64,000 nt of DNA from JAEUSE01 sp964648985 (lineage in GTDB: Bacteria > Patescibacteriota > Doudnabacteria > UBA920). Below the pieces are notes generated by a model. It was not told where the DNA came from. It was given only the letters and a program-made list of their open reading frames with translations, and made no database searches. Both the position numbers and the translations under genes were made by a program. This document shows positions 1-8,709 of this stretch, one piece after another; positions within the stretch are counted from its first letter, which is position 1, and every line of letters begins with the position of its first letter. The stretch spans positions 15,927 through 79,926 of the forward strand of contig CAZYMS010000002.1 of assembly GCA_964648985.1 (NCBI GenBank). Reading direction: 5' to 3'.

Positions 1-465
1 ACTCTGCAGTTCTAATTCTGTTAGGTTTCCAAATTGAATATTCTGGCAACGCGAAACTATAGTCGCAGGGACGTTCATGCGACTGGATACCAGTATAAGG
101 ATGGTAGAAGCCGGTGGCTCTTCCAAAGTTTTAAGCAGGGCATTACTGGTTGCTAGCTGCATGTGCTCTACGCCATCAAATACAACAACCTGATATGCAC
201 CACTGGCGGGACGCAGTGCTATGCGCTGAAGTAATTGCCGCAAATCCTCTACTCCCTGAGTAGCGAAATTGAACTCTATTACGTCCGTATTAGAACCAGC
301 AAGACGTTCCGCAAACTCTCTTGCCAGCATTCGCTTACCCACTCCGCCAGGACCTACGAATAAATAGCTCTGCGCAACAGCGCCATTCTGCATCTGCAAA
401 TCCAAAAGCCTCTTTACCTGCTGGTGTCCGACAATATTCCATTCATAGGTAATTTCACTGTGCAT
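1..465 (-). CDS. holB: DNA polymerase III subunit delta' (clamp loader), partial
   Basis: The 3' end of the gene lies beyond the left edge; 155 codons are visible. The protein belongs to the clamp-loader AAA+ family, which loads the sliding clamp during replication. Visible features are a P-loop-like GPGGVGKR (residues 38-45) in which the usual Ser/Thr after Lys is Arg, the LLKTLEEPP segment and the VSRC sensor motif. The degenerate P-loop with a kept SRC motif fits delta' better than the ATPase subunit tau/gamma. The four-Cys zinc module common in delta'/tau is not present in the visible part. The start ATG at 463-465 is the first start after an in-frame TAA that is also the stop of the upstream cupredoxin gene, so the two are probably co-transcribed with a gap of about 21 bp. 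Confidence 0.8.
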   Translation of the reverse strand, partial: MHSEITYEWNIVGHQQVKRLLDLQMQNGAVAQSYLFVGPGGVGKRMLAREFAERLAGSNTDVIEFNFATQGVEDLRQLLQRIALRPASGAYQVVVFDGVEHMQLATSNALLKTLEEPPASTILILVSSRMNVPATIVSRCQNIQFGNLTELELQS

Positions 466-486
466 GCTGCGTTCAACATTTTCTAC

Positions 487-1041
487 TTATTTGACCACCA
501 CAACTCCACGCACAGCAGGATTCAAATGATCATGGAATTTCCATGTACCGACTTTAATAAATTTGAATTCAAATGTCTTACCGGCGCCAACAGGCTTTTT
601 AGGATCGAACTCGGGATAATCTGTATGGAGCGGATGTGGATTAGAAGCTGGCCAAAAGTCTACCTTGGAATTATTTTTGAAAATAATAATATCGCCATTT
701 TTAACTGAAACCGTGCTAGGAGAGAAAGCGACGCCATCGTAGACAACTTCAAATACTTGCACATCTACGCCTTCTACATCTTGCTCTGAGCTAAAGCGAC
801 CTTGACTTTGCGCATCGGCAACAGGAGGAGTGGCTTGTACAGGCGGTTGTGCTACAGGCGTAGGAGCTACAGGTTCCGATATATTAGTTTGTGGTGCATC
901 TTGACTTACATTCGTCTGTTTAGCAGTCGTTGCATTGTCGTTTTCAGCCGGATGTACGGCCCCCTTTCGTGCCGCCAAAAAACCGGCCGCTACTACTAAT
1001 ACAATGACCAAAACTGCTGGTATAAGTATTTTTTTATTCAT
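487..1041 (-). CDS. Membrane-anchored cupredoxin-domain protein
   Basis: 184 aa. An N-terminal hydrophobic segment (about residues 4-23) anchors the protein or exports it. A Thr/Pro/Gln-rich linker (about 30-90) leads to a C-terminal cupredoxin-like beta domain (about 93-184). The domain has WPASNPHPLH with His136 and His139, then KFHDH with His170 and His172, and contains no Cys. Classical blue copper sites use Cys plus Met, so an all-His or non-blue copper site is likely if metal is bound. The same domain occurs in three larger proteins at 17688-23156. Electron transfer or copper handling at the cell surface is an inference. Confidence 0.75.
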   Translation of the reverse strand: MNKKILIPAVLVIVLVVAAGFLAARKGAVHPAENDNATTAKQTNVSQDAPQTNISEPVAPTPVAQPPVQATPPVADAQSQGRFSSEQDVEGVDVQVFEVVYDGVAFSPSTVSVKNGDIIIFKNNSKVDFWPASNPHPLHTDYPEFDPKKPVGAGKTFEFKFIKVGTWKFHDHLNPAVRGVVVVK

Positions 1042-1044
1042 AAT

Positions 1045-1085
1045 ATTAGTATTTTAAACACTAATTATCTATACTAATTGTACCA
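1045..1085 (-). promoter_or_regulatory. Candidate promoter and palindrome before the cupredoxin gene
   Basis: On the minus strand an extended -10 TGG-TACAAT lies at 1085-1077. It is followed by an inverted repeat ATTAGT-N9-ACTAAT (1045-1065) just before the start codon. The palindrome could be an operator or a short hairpin. No clear -35 is visible. Confidence 0.4.
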
Positions 1086-1133
1086 CACTACGTAAAAATA
1101 ACTGAAAACCGAGCATATAGCCATTAGGAATTA

Positions 1134-1233
1134 NNNNNNNNNNNNNNNNNNNNNNNNNNNNNNNNNNNNNNNNNNNNNNNNNNNNNNNNNNNNNNNNNNN
1201 NNNNNNNNNNNNNNNNNNNNNNNNNNNNNNNNN
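1134..1233. other. Assembly gap of exactly 100 N
   Basis: The gap is a nominal scaffolding spacer. The 11 bases before it (1123-1133) and the 11 bases after it (1234-1244) are identical (ATTAGGAATTA). The two contigs may therefore overlap, and the real gap may be zero or negative. Confidence 0.95.
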
Positions 1234-1252
1234 ATTAGGAATTAAAGATTTT

Positions 1253-2251
1253 ATGCCTAGCCGGCAAACAAAACAACTTAACGCACACCACGTACCCACG
1301 CTACATGTGGTAATCGGACCCACCGCGAGTGGTAAAAGCGAGTATGCGGTAAGGCTCGCTAAGAAGTGTAATGGAGAAATTATTTCGGCAGACTCCCGCC
1401 AAGTATATATAGGACTCAACATGGGCGCCGGTAAAGTGCCTGGCGTATGGGAAAAAAAGCCATTAGTCACCAGCCGTTGGCCGAAGACTAAAGACAAGAA
1501 ACTCAAGGCTCATTTCGTTTACAAAGACATTGTTCACCATTGCATAGATTTTATATCCCCAAAAAAACAATACAGCGTAGCAGATTTTAAACACGACGGA
1601 ACAAAAGCACTTCTAGATATTATTGTACGCAACAAAACTCCCATTATCTGTGGTGGCACCGGACAATATGTAGACGCCTTACTCATTGAACAGTCGCTTC
1701 CAGAAGTTGCGCCAAATTTGGAACTTCGCGCTAAGCTCGAAAAGAAAACCACTGCACAACTTTTTATTGAACTAAAAAAGAAAGACCCTACTCGCGCAGC
1801 ATCTATAGACGCTCACAACCCGCGTCGACTTATTCGCGCACTGGAAATAGTTGCCCATACCGGCAAAGTCCCTGAAATGGCCAAACATATAAACCTTACA
1901 ACATATAGGCAACACGGATTAGAGTTGCCAATTAAAATACATTACCTAAACCCACCTCGCGAAGAACTATATAAAAAAATTGAGAAAAGACTCGTTGAGA
2001 GGATACGCGAAGGAATGATAAAGGAAATAATCCAGCTCCACGCGGATGGAGTCTCCTGGAAACGTCTTAATGATCTTGGTTTAGAGTATCGTGCTGTTTC
2101 CCAATACCTGCGAAGCATCCCCAAACCATCAATCAGGTCAAAAAACGATCCAGATAGCTTCATAATTTCCTCCCACTTCCCGAAACTTCTCTCCGAAATA
2201 AAACACTACGCCAAACGCCAACAGACCTGGTTTAAGAAATATAATACATAA
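1253..2251 (+). CDS. miaA: tRNA dimethylallyltransferase
   Basis: 332 aa, close to the usual 300-320 plus a short C-terminal extension. MiaA transfers an isoprenyl group to A37 of tRNAs that read UNN codons. The P-loop GPTASGKS is at residues 22-29, followed by the SADSRQVY motif and the GGTGQY segment that are typical of the family. The first ATG after the assembly gap is used as the start. Because the gap ends only 19 bases upstream, an earlier start cannot be excluded. It is transcribed away from the cupredoxin/holB pair. Confidence 0.93.
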   Translation: MPSRQTKQLNAHHVPTLHVVIGPTASGKSEYAVRLAKKCNGEIISADSRQVYIGLNMGAGKVPGVWEKKPLVTSRWPKTKDKKLKAHFVYKDIVHHCIDFISPKKQYSVADFKHDGTKALLDIIVRNKTPIICGGTGQYVDALLIEQSLPEVAPNLELRAKLEKKTTAQLFIELKKKDPTRAASIDAHNPRRLIRALEIVAHTGKVPEMAKHINLTTYRQHGLELPIKIHYLNPPREELYKKIEKRLVERIREGMIKEIIQLHADGVSWKRLNDLGLEYRAVSQYLRSIPKPSIRSKNDPDSFIISSHFPKLLSEIKHYAKRQQTWFKKYNT

Positions 2252-2329
2252 TAGTCAATATAAAAAAAAGGCCGATGCATCTCCTGACGGAGTCTTGCAC
2301 CAACCCAAAGCATCTGACCCCATTTCAGG

Positions 2330-3103
2330 TCAAATAGCATGAAGCAGACTTACCCGTATACGGTAGCCAAAACGATCCATTATTCGCCCCTGCACAGTGA
2401 GAAGGTCAGAAGGTAGCGTAACACTATACTGAGCAGATTCATTTGGCTGCGGAATTACGCTAGCCTGAATTTCTGCACTCAGTTCCGCGGAAACATCTGC
2501 CAAGGCGACTAAGTAAGTTTTGCTCACTGCCTCACCGTAACCGCCTACAAAAGTTACTTGGCAACTTACCGTGAGTACATCTACCTGCATCCCTAGCGGC
2601 AATTCAGAAAGAATCGCGAAATTGAGTGGCACCTTTTTTGCCTCCGGCACCACTGATAGTTCAACTGGTGACTCCCACCAGAAAACCTCGACACCTTTCC
2701 CAGGTGGAACCAGTGCAAATGCAGCACCATCCCCAACTACCATCCACTGCTTGGACATACGAAGAGTCTTTACGAAACACAGGCCAACGAGAGATAGAAT
2801 TCCAAATACGATGAATACCCACCCCGTGTATATATCTATTACGATTGAAAAACAAACAACCGTTAAGATGGCCCAGCTCATAAATACCAATACATTATTC
2901 CTGACCAGAGGAAAGTAGTAGCTTTCGTCCGGTGCGTCAGTGCTCAGCTTCCATGCAAATGCGGTAAAGGCCAATGCCTGGCATATCCCAGCGCACACAC
3001 CTACGAGCCTATCCCCCCTTTCTGGAGAGGCCATAAAAGCCATTACGCCAAACACAAATGCAAAAGGAAAAAAGAACGATAATAATCGTTTATTCAACCT
3101 CAT
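2330..3103 (-). CDS. Membrane protein of unknown function
   Basis: 257 aa. Two hydrophobic helices near the N-terminus (about 8-25 and 33-50) and two more (about 70-108) are followed by a roughly 140-aa soluble domain rich in beta-forming residues. The start is supported by a strong Shine-Dalgarno AGGAGG at 3108-3113, 4 bases before the ATG. I do not recognise the family. The next gene upstream (3313-4305) is also a multi-pass membrane protein with a soluble C-terminal domain, so the two may be related in role. A terminator separates them. Confidence 0.7.
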   Translation of the reverse strand: MRLNKRLLSFFFPFAFVFGVMAFMASPERGDRLVGVCAGICQALAFTAFAWKLSTDAPDESYYFPLVRNNVLVFMSWAILTVVCFSIVIDIYTGWVFIVFGILSLVGLCFVKTLRMSKQWMVVGDGAAFALVPPGKGVEVFWWESPVELSVVPEAKKVPLNFAILSELPLGMQVDVLTVSCQVTFVGGYGEAVSKTYLVALADVSAELSAEIQASVIPQPNESAQYSVTLPSDLLTVQGRIMDRFGYRIRVSLLHAI

Positions 3104-3250
3104 ACGTTCCTCCTATTTGTTATACCGTGGAATAGCCCTGCTTTTGCGCATGCAGACAGGACTTAGCATTATAACTATATGAAATTCTTAAGGCAAATAA
3201 ATACTATAAAGTTCGTTGATAATTTTCTATGTATAAACTATATAACGTAC

Positions 3251-3290
3251 AATAAAAAGGCTGTAGGAAATTGAAACCCACAGCCTATGA
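3251..3290 (-). terminator. Intrinsic terminator after the 3313-4305 gene
   Basis: The arms at 3258-3267 and 3277-3286 form a stem of about 10 bp with one mismatch and a 9-base loop. On the minus strand the stem is followed by TTTTTATTG. Confidence 0.75.
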
Positions 3291-3312
3291 TAATTGCCCC
3301 TCAATGTCTGGT

Positions 3313-4305
3313 CTATTGTTGGAAAAAAGTATATGTGTTGGATGCAGCAACTTTTTCCGCACAGTAGATTCGATTACCAGATAGCCGAAAACACACCTGC
3401 CCTGCCGGCAACCCGTCTTTCGGCTCAGATACTAGCCATTCACCAGACCTATCCATTACATGCCACGCTCCAGAGTTAAGATCTGCTGCCCATTCAACCT
3501 TGCCAACAAAGCATGAGGGTGACTCAGCAATCCAAAATGGCCCTTTAAGAGTAATCTTAACAGAGCATGGTGGTGACTGAGTAGGAGAAGTTTCATGAGT
3601 TGGCTGAACCAATCTTACCTGTGGAGTATTAACAGCTTTAGGCAATTCAACTAGTAACTGAGAAGTCTGAGTTGCATTGGATTGCGGCAGGCGAGCAGTC
3701 ATGAGCGCAGGATATGGAATCCTGATGCGAGTGCTAAAGTTATAGTAACGGTTCAATCCCGCCACTACAGCAGCTAAAAATAGAATGACCACCGCTGCCC
3801 TCAGTAAACGACTACCCGATGACGATTCCCTCACTGGGGGCGTAGGGTTCCTTTCTACTACTTCAGATTCCACTACTTCATCTCCCTCGTCTTCGTCCTT
3901 AGATAGCAAATGCGCAACAAAGCCGAGAAACGTTGGAATGAGGAAGAGAAACGTCCCCCATCCTAGTGCCCAAAAAATTGTTAGCCCCGTTTGCGGATTC
4001 ACTTGGGCTGTCATATGAGTACCCAAACCCAAGTCGAAAAAAGCCAACACACACAGAATCACGAAGAACATAACACCCAACATGATTCTGGATTCATTCA
4101 ACAGAAATAGGGCGACAAAGACAATAATCAAGATCGCCCATGAGATATCCCCTGCTGAAGGCGTTTGCTTATCTGCAAACGCGTTTGAAACTCTAGTAAT
4201 TAAGGCAGAATTTTTGTATACTAGCACAAATATCAGCATAACTACTTCTGCCCCATTTTCAATCCACTGATTTCTTGGCAACCTTCCTATTGCTCTCCTT
4301 AGCAT
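3313..4305 (-). CDS. Multi-pass membrane protein of unknown function
   Basis: 330 aa. Four hydrophobic helices lie within about residues 22-135. A charged Asp/Glu stretch (about 137-150) and a fifth helix (about 168-185) follow. The C-terminal domain of about 145 aa is probably extracytoplasmic and has four Cys residues that could form disulfides. The start ATG is preceded by AGGAGA at a good distance. I do not recognise the family. It is transcribed alone between terminators. Confidence 0.7.
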   Translation of the reverse strand: MLRRAIGRLPRNQWIENGAEVVMLIFVLVYKNSALITRVSNAFADKQTPSAGDISWAILIIVFVALFLLNESRIMLGVMFFVILCVLAFFDLGLGTHMTAQVNPQTGLTIFWALGWGTFLFLIPTFLGFVAHLLSKDEDEGDEVVESEVVERNPTPPVRESSSGSRLLRAAVVILFLAAVVAGLNRYYNFSTRIRIPYPALMTARLPQSNATQTSQLLVELPKAVNTPQVRLVQPTHETSPTQSPPCSVKITLKGPFWIAESPSCFVGKVEWAADLNSGAWHVMDRSGEWLVSEPKDGLPAGQVCFRLSGNRIYCAEKVAASNTYTFFQQ

Positions 4306-4615
4306 TGCGCTCTCCTTTAAATCAGGTTGAAGTGATTGGCGGACTTGATTCCACCATTCAACGATTAAGCATTGAGAAGCATAATTACTCCCCCTATACA
4401 GAAGTCACTACACAGGTAGCCACTTCCATTTGTTAAAGTACATATGCACTGTATAGTATTGAAATGAAAATAATTATGCAATAAGACGAAAAAGAATAAC
4501 CCCCGTAAAACCCATGTACGTTATTTTCAATAATAAGCAGAAATAAACCAGATATTCATTAATATCTGGTTTATATACACATTACGGCTGATACATTTAG
4601 AGTTACTCCCCTTCG
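4306..4615. other. Intergenic region between two minus-strand genes
   Basis: About 310 bp, AT-rich. It contains the hairpin at 4544-4573 close to the downstream end of the beta-helix gene. No coding signal was found. Confidence 0.6.
4544..4573 (-). terminator. Hairpin terminator after the beta-helix gene
   Basis: A perfect 13-bp inverted repeat (4544-4556 and 4561-4573) has the 4-base loop CATT. The minus strand is T-rich after the stem but has no long pure T-run. Confidence 0.65.
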
Positions 4616-6652
4616 TTACCTTATAACTCGAGAGTCATTCATCTGTAAAAGCGGGAGAGACGAGTTGCCCTTGAATATATCCATATCGGCTCTGTTTGCG
4701 GGGAGAATGTATTCTGTTTTACCTAAGTTACTTAAAAAGATGGCCCAGGTTGGCACGGGTACCAGCCCGGCAGAGTCAACATAATATACCGTGGTGCCAT
4801 ATTTTACCCATGTACCCCAGGCATGGCTTTGTGTTGCAGAGTTAAACAGATAGCCGCCTGATGGCAACTTATACTGTGCAGTGCTACCCTTGACCACATG
4901 CTTTAACTGATAGCCCAAACCTTTAAAAGCAGCTAAGCTCGTGAAGGGAATTTTTACATTTCCATTAATTAGGTAAATAGTTCCGCTATCATTTACTAGA
5001 GTATTTGTTAGATATGCTTTTGGAGTTGGCGGTGGCGTTGGAGTGGGGATAGGTGTGGGGGTAGGAACTGGTACTGGAGGTGTTGGAGTTGGAACCGGAG
5101 CAATAGTAGTACTACCACTTACCATAACGCTTACGGTTTTCACGGGAGCGATGTTTCCATTTTTATCCCAAGCCCGTGCAGATAAAGTGTGCGGACCATT
5201 CGCATAACGAGTAGCATCAAAAACGAAAGAACCAGACCCGCCCTCTATTACACCTTGGGGTATACTGTCGATAAAATACATTATACGTGCCACGCCAACC
5301 CCGCTATCGGTAGCACCGACTGTAACCGGAGTAGGCGAAGAGAAAGATTGACCAGATTGGACCCCAATAGTTACACCGGTCGGGGCAATACGATCAATGG
5401 AAGCTTCAGACACAGTAGTATTATTTTGAAGTACCACACCAGTATTGGAATTGTCATCGTTTATAGCACAAGAGTTCTCAGTATATACATTGTTTACCAG
5501 ACTAATCTGCCTACTGTCCGACTTCACCAAAAACGGACAGTCAGCGCGAAATATCCTGTTGTTATCTAAAGTTACGTTACGAGCATTATCTATCAGCACC
5601 GCAGCCTGGGAATTCAGTTTATAGTCATTGAATACGTTATTCTTTGCTATAAAGTTATCCAGCTTTTGAATAGTAAACATGTTACGAAATGCATTTATAT
5701 TATCGTCCACAATCCAGCTATCCTGTACAGTAATATCGCTCAGGCGAGCGACGTCGCCGTCTCGAGTACCCAACGCCCCCACACCACCTGAAAAATTGCG
5801 CAAAAGCGTACGTTTAATATCGAAGTTTCTAAGCGGACCGTAAGCGGGCTGCAGCGCTACCCCGCCAGTAGCGGTCTGCGTATTTTCCATTTCCAAAAGA
5901 GAGTCTTCTAAAAGAGCTCCGTTCACCTCAGCCTTTACCCCTTCGACTTCTACATCCAAGCTATTGCCCGCATGAGGACCCCACTGCTGTGAAGGCGTAT
6001 CATTTACATGCACCAGACGAGCGCTCAAGTTATACCCTTGTCCAAAATGAAATCCGTTCCTCCCGGAAGCTTCTATGTGTACACGATCCACAGTTCCATT
6101 TCGATTAGATTCATTTCCATTAGAAAACGTGATTGGTTCAAACACCCAGTCATGCATGTACAACTCTGACAATGTCACATTTTCTGCTTGCGCAATCCAA
6201 ATAGCGAAAAAGGCCTGTGCAAAATGAGGGCCCGTATCCCACTCTGAAGGGACTTTTGCACCGTCGAATTCAAGCCTGGAAAAACTAATATTACGTACAA
6301 TTTGCTTACTATTATTTTCCAGACTCGGGATCATAAACACTGTGTTGTACGGTCCCGGCTTAATGCTAATTTTTGACTCATTTCCCACTCCCAGAATAGC
6401 AACATTGTCGCGGTTAATATTTACCTGAGTCGTTATAAGATAATTTCCTGCGGGTACAAAGACAGTACCACCGGCAGTAGGTAGATTATTTATTGCCTGC
6501 TGGAAAGCTGGTCCGTCATTGGTTACCCCATCACCCTTAGCACCATAGTCTTTAACCGAATATACAGTTGCGGCACTTACCGCTTGCACAGGCATGTGAA
6601 CACCCACTATTATTACTACGAGTGCTAGTAAAATTCCAAACTTTTGTTTCAT
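4616..6652 (-). CDS. Secreted right-handed beta-helix (pectate lyase-like) protein
   Basis: 678 aa from the ATG at 6652; a 23-codon longer frame is open but lacks a signal peptide at its start. A signal peptide covers about residues 1-30. It is followed by VYSVKDYGAKGDGVTND, the typical opening of the pectate-lyase-3/GH55-type beta-helix, which runs to about residue 420. An Ig-like domain (about 420-515), a Thr-Pro-rich linker and a C-terminal domain of about 130 aa follow. The C-terminal domain has a repeated pattern (IYLINGNVKIPF...YYVDSAGLVPVP) seen in other CPR surface proteins. Activity on polysaccharide is inferred from fold only; catalytic residues cannot be assigned. Surface attachment or glycan binding is an alternative role. 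Confidence 0.82.
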   Translation of the reverse strand: MKQKFGILLALVVIIVGVHMPVQAVSAATVYSVKDYGAKGDGVTNDGPAFQQAINNLPTAGGTVFVPAGNYLITTQVNINRDNVAILGVGNESKISIKPGPYNTVFMIPSLENNSKQIVRNISFSRLEFDGAKVPSEWDTGPHFAQAFFAIWIAQAENVTLSELYMHDWVFEPITFSNGNESNRNGTVDRVHIEASGRNGFHFGQGYNLSARLVHVNDTPSQQWGPHAGNSLDVEVEGVKAEVNGALLEDSLLEMENTQTATGGVALQPAYGPLRNFDIKRTLLRNFSGGVGALGTRDGDVARLSDITVQDSWIVDDNINAFRNMFTIQKLDNFIAKNNVFNDYKLNSQAAVLIDNARNVTLDNNRIFRADCPFLVKSDSRQISLVNNVYTENSCAINDDNSNTGVVLQNNTTVSEASIDRIAPTGVTIGVQSGQSFSSPTPVTVGATDSGVGVARIMYFIDSIPQGVIEGGSGSFVFDATRYANGPHTLSARAWDKNGNIAPVKTVSVMVSGSTTIAPVPTPTPPVPVPTPTPIPTPTPPPTPKAYLTNTLVNDSGTIYLINGNVKIPFTSLAAFKGLGYQLKHVVKGSTAQYKLPSGGYLFNSATQSHAWGTWVKYGTTVYYVDSAGLVPVPTWAIFLSNLGKTEYILPANRADMDIFKGNSSLPLLQMNDSRVIR

Positions 6653-6677
6653 AAATCTAATATAAAAATATAAGATA

Positions 6678-6686
6678 ATTATACCA
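6678..6686 (-). promoter_or_regulatory. Extended -10 promoter element of the beta-helix gene
   Basis: TGG-TATAAT on the minus strand, about 25 bases before the chosen ATG at 6652. This supports that start over the longer frame, whose first codon would lie upstream of transcription. Confidence 0.55.
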
Positions 6687-6689
6687 TGC

Positions 6690-6720
6690 AAAAATGCCGC
6701 CGCGCATATGCGCGGCGGCA
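6690..6720 (-). terminator. Terminator after gatB
   Basis: A perfect 26-bp GC-rich palindrome (6695-6720) is followed on the minus strand by ATTTTTG. It lies 13 bases after the gatB stop. Confidence 0.85.
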
Positions 6721-6733
6721 CATATTTCGTACC

Positions 6734-8236
6734 TTATGAAAGTTTTTTTCTTAGGAGATCGTTTACTACTTGCGGATTACCCTTGCCTTTTAGCTCTTTC
6801 ATAGCTTGTCCAACAAGGAAGCCGAAGCTCTTTTCTTGCCCTGCTTTGTAGTCAGTTACAGCTTTTTCGTTGGCAGCGAGTACAGCATCTATAGCAGCCT
6901 CTATAGCACCGGAATCGCTCACTTGTTCCAGGCCCAAATCCTTTACTGTTTCGCTTGGATCGGCACCTTTATCGAACATCTCCTTAAATACTTGTTTGGC
7001 TGCAGCAGAAGAAATTTTGCCACTGTCAATAAGCTTAACCAGTTCCGCCAAATTCTCGGCAGTAACACGTGAGTCCTGTGGTTGAAGCTTGCCCGCATTA
7101 AGCAACGCGCTAAAATCTTGTAAACACCAATTCGCTGCGACCTTGATGAGCTTGGCTCTGTCCCCTGTTTTTTCGGTTTCAATCCACGCCCCCAGTTCAC
7201 TAACCACACCTTCAAAGTAGTAATTAAGCTCTTTCCAGTTTATAAGATTTTCTATATCACTATCGGGTAAGCTATATTCTTCTTTAAAGCGCTTACGCTT
7301 TGCCTGCGGCAATTCTGGCAACTCCGCTCTTAAAGCATCTAAATATTCAGCGGAAAAATGCAAGGGAGGTAAATCTGGTTCCGGCATATACCGGTAGTCA
7401 TTTGCCTCTTCTTTACTGCGCTGCTCAACAGTTTTATTGAGCTTTTCATTCCAGCCCATGGTTACCTGTTTTGGGGTCTGCCCGTTCTTACGCATTTCTG
7501 TTTGGCGCGCTATTTCATACTGAATAGCCTGCTCAACAAATTTGAATGAGTTAATATTTTTCACTTCGCACTTGTAAGGCGGCAAACCTTCTTCACTGGG
7601 CAAACGCACAGAAATACTTGGTTCGCAGCGCATGCTCCCCTTTTCCATATCTGCATCGCTCGCACCAACATACCGAGCTATGCGTTGCAGCTCTTCCAGG
7701 TACTTGCGCGCTTCTTCTGCACTTTCTATAACCGGATGGGTCACAATTTCAAGCAGTGGAGTACCTGCGCGGTTATAATCTACCAATGAATACGGCAACC
7801 CTTCCGGGTGCATATTTTTGCCTGCATCTTCTTCAAGGTGTGCCCGTTGTATTAAAATTCGTTTGATAGTGCCATCAGCCTTGGTAATTTCAAGCCAGCC
7901 TTCTTTATTGATAGGCTGGTCAAGTTGAGAAATTTGATACCCCTTGGGTAAGTCTGGGTAAAAATAATGTTTGCGATCGAACTTGCTCCATTCGTCTACC
8001 GTACAGTTTAAAGCCAAGCCCATTTTTGCAGCCAACCGTACAGCTTCTGCATTTATCACCGGCAGACTGCCAGGCTGCGCTGTAACCACTTCGTCTATGT
8101 TTACATTTGGCTGTTCCATATCGAGCATATTTGGCGCGCTCGAAAACATCTTCGACTTAGTTTTAAGTTGAATGTGAACTTCGAGACCGATAACAGGCCG
8201 ATAGCCCTCTGAAATAGTTTCCAATATATCACTCAT
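6734..8236 (-). CDS. gatB: Aspartyl/glutamyl-tRNA amidotransferase subunit B
   Basis: 500 aa from the ATG at 8236; the frame is open 8 codons further upstream but that part is not conserved. GatB activates mischarged Glu-tRNA(Gln) or Asp-tRNA(Asn) by phosphorylation so that ammonia released by GatA can amidate it. The family opening VIGLEVHIQL is at about residues 14-23, DYNRAGTPLLEIV and EVKNINSFKFVE follow, and the tail domain is complete. It lies downstream of gatC and gatA on the same strand but is separated from gatA by a disrupted four-helix-bundle gene with AT-rich repeat flanks. It is followed by a strong terminator. Confidence 0.96.
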   Translation of the reverse strand: MSDILETISEGYRPVIGLEVHIQLKTKSKMFSSAPNMLDMEQPNVNIDEVVTAQPGSLPVINAEAVRLAAKMGLALNCTVDEWSKFDRKHYFYPDLPKGYQISQLDQPINKEGWLEITKADGTIKRILIQRAHLEEDAGKNMHPEGLPYSLVDYNRAGTPLLEIVTHPVIESAEEARKYLEELQRIARYVGASDADMEKGSMRCEPSISVRLPSEEGLPPYKCEVKNINSFKFVEQAIQYEIARQTEMRKNGQTPKQVTMGWNEKLNKTVEQRSKEEANDYRYMPEPDLPPLHFSAEYLDALRAELPELPQAKRKRFKEEYSLPDSDIENLINWKELNYYFEGVVSELGAWIETEKTGDRAKLIKVAANWCLQDFSALLNAGKLQPQDSRVTAENLAELVKLIDSGKISSAAAKQVFKEMFDKGADPSETVKDLGLEQVSDSGAIEAAIDAVLAANEKAVTDYKAGQEKSFGFLVGQAMKELKGKGNPQVVNDLLRKKLS

Positions 8237-8294
8237 AAAATTCCAAAACTCAAATAACAAATATCAAATAAAATCCAATTACCAAATTCTCGAA
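8237..8294. repeat. Interspersed AT-rich repeat, copy 1
   Basis: Contains ordered blocks ATTCCAAAA, CAAATAACAAA, TATCAAA, CCAATTACCAAATT and CGAA. The same blocks occur in the same order on the minus strand of 56319-56373, and a shorter related copy lies inverted at 8661-8697. Together with copy 2 it brackets the broken four-helix-bundle gene. Confidence 0.65.
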
Positions 8295-8301
8295 CATTAA
8301 A

Positions 8302-8664
8302 CTACTTTATCAAAATTGCTGAAAATATTTTCTTTAACTCATTAGCTTCCTGCACCAGTGCAACGCCTTTTGCAGAAAAGCTTGAATCATTAGTATCTAC
8401 TATTAACATCAACCAATAAGCAGATTCTTTAGCTTCTTTTCTACAAATCTTGATGCGCATTAGAAAATCCTTTTTACTAAGAGATTCATTTGCTTCAATA
8501 TAATTAGCGCCAACGGACCCCGACGATCGAACCACCTACTTAGCATCTTCCATATTCCCAATAGTCTTGGGCAAACTCTGCGCATAAAATCGTACATCTT
8601 TTGCAAAAACAAATGTTCGCTCTTCCAAATCATAAACTTTTCCGTTTTCGGATTTTTCGTTCAT
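8302..8664 (-). pseudogene. Four-helix-bundle (S23/ivp-like) protein gene with internal amber stop
   Basis: Read from the ATG at 8664, the frame runs 120 residues to the stop at 8302 but carries a TAG at 8536-8538 (codon 43). The residues on both sides match the family: before the stop are FAKDVRFYAQSLPK and NMEDAK, after it are VVRSSGSVGANYIEA and SKKDFLMRIKICRKEAKES. At the stop the family usually has Gln, so one C-to-T change (CAG to TAG) explains the break. The product resembles proteins encoded in 23S rRNA intervening sequences, whose role is unclear. It sits between gatA and gatB with AT-rich repeats on both sides. A sequencing error or a readthrough is possible; a GTG right after the stop could restart translation of a 77-aa fragment. 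Confidence 0.8.
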
Positions 8665-8697
8665 TGGAATTTTGAATTTATTTGTTATTTGATGCTT
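8661..8697. repeat. Interspersed AT-rich repeat, copy 2 (inverted)
   Basis: The complement contains CAAATAACAAAT and CAAAATTCC blocks that match copy 1 in opposite orientation. It overlaps the start codon of the disrupted four-helix-bundle gene. Confidence 0.5.
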
Positions 8698-8709
8698 GTT
8701 TTTTGGAAC

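Noticed and set aside
8302..8664. Recoded TAG codon as explanation for the interrupted four-helix-bundle gene
   Set aside because: Other genes in the window end normally at TAG (for example the ECF sigma gene and 12903-13541), so general recoding is not supported.
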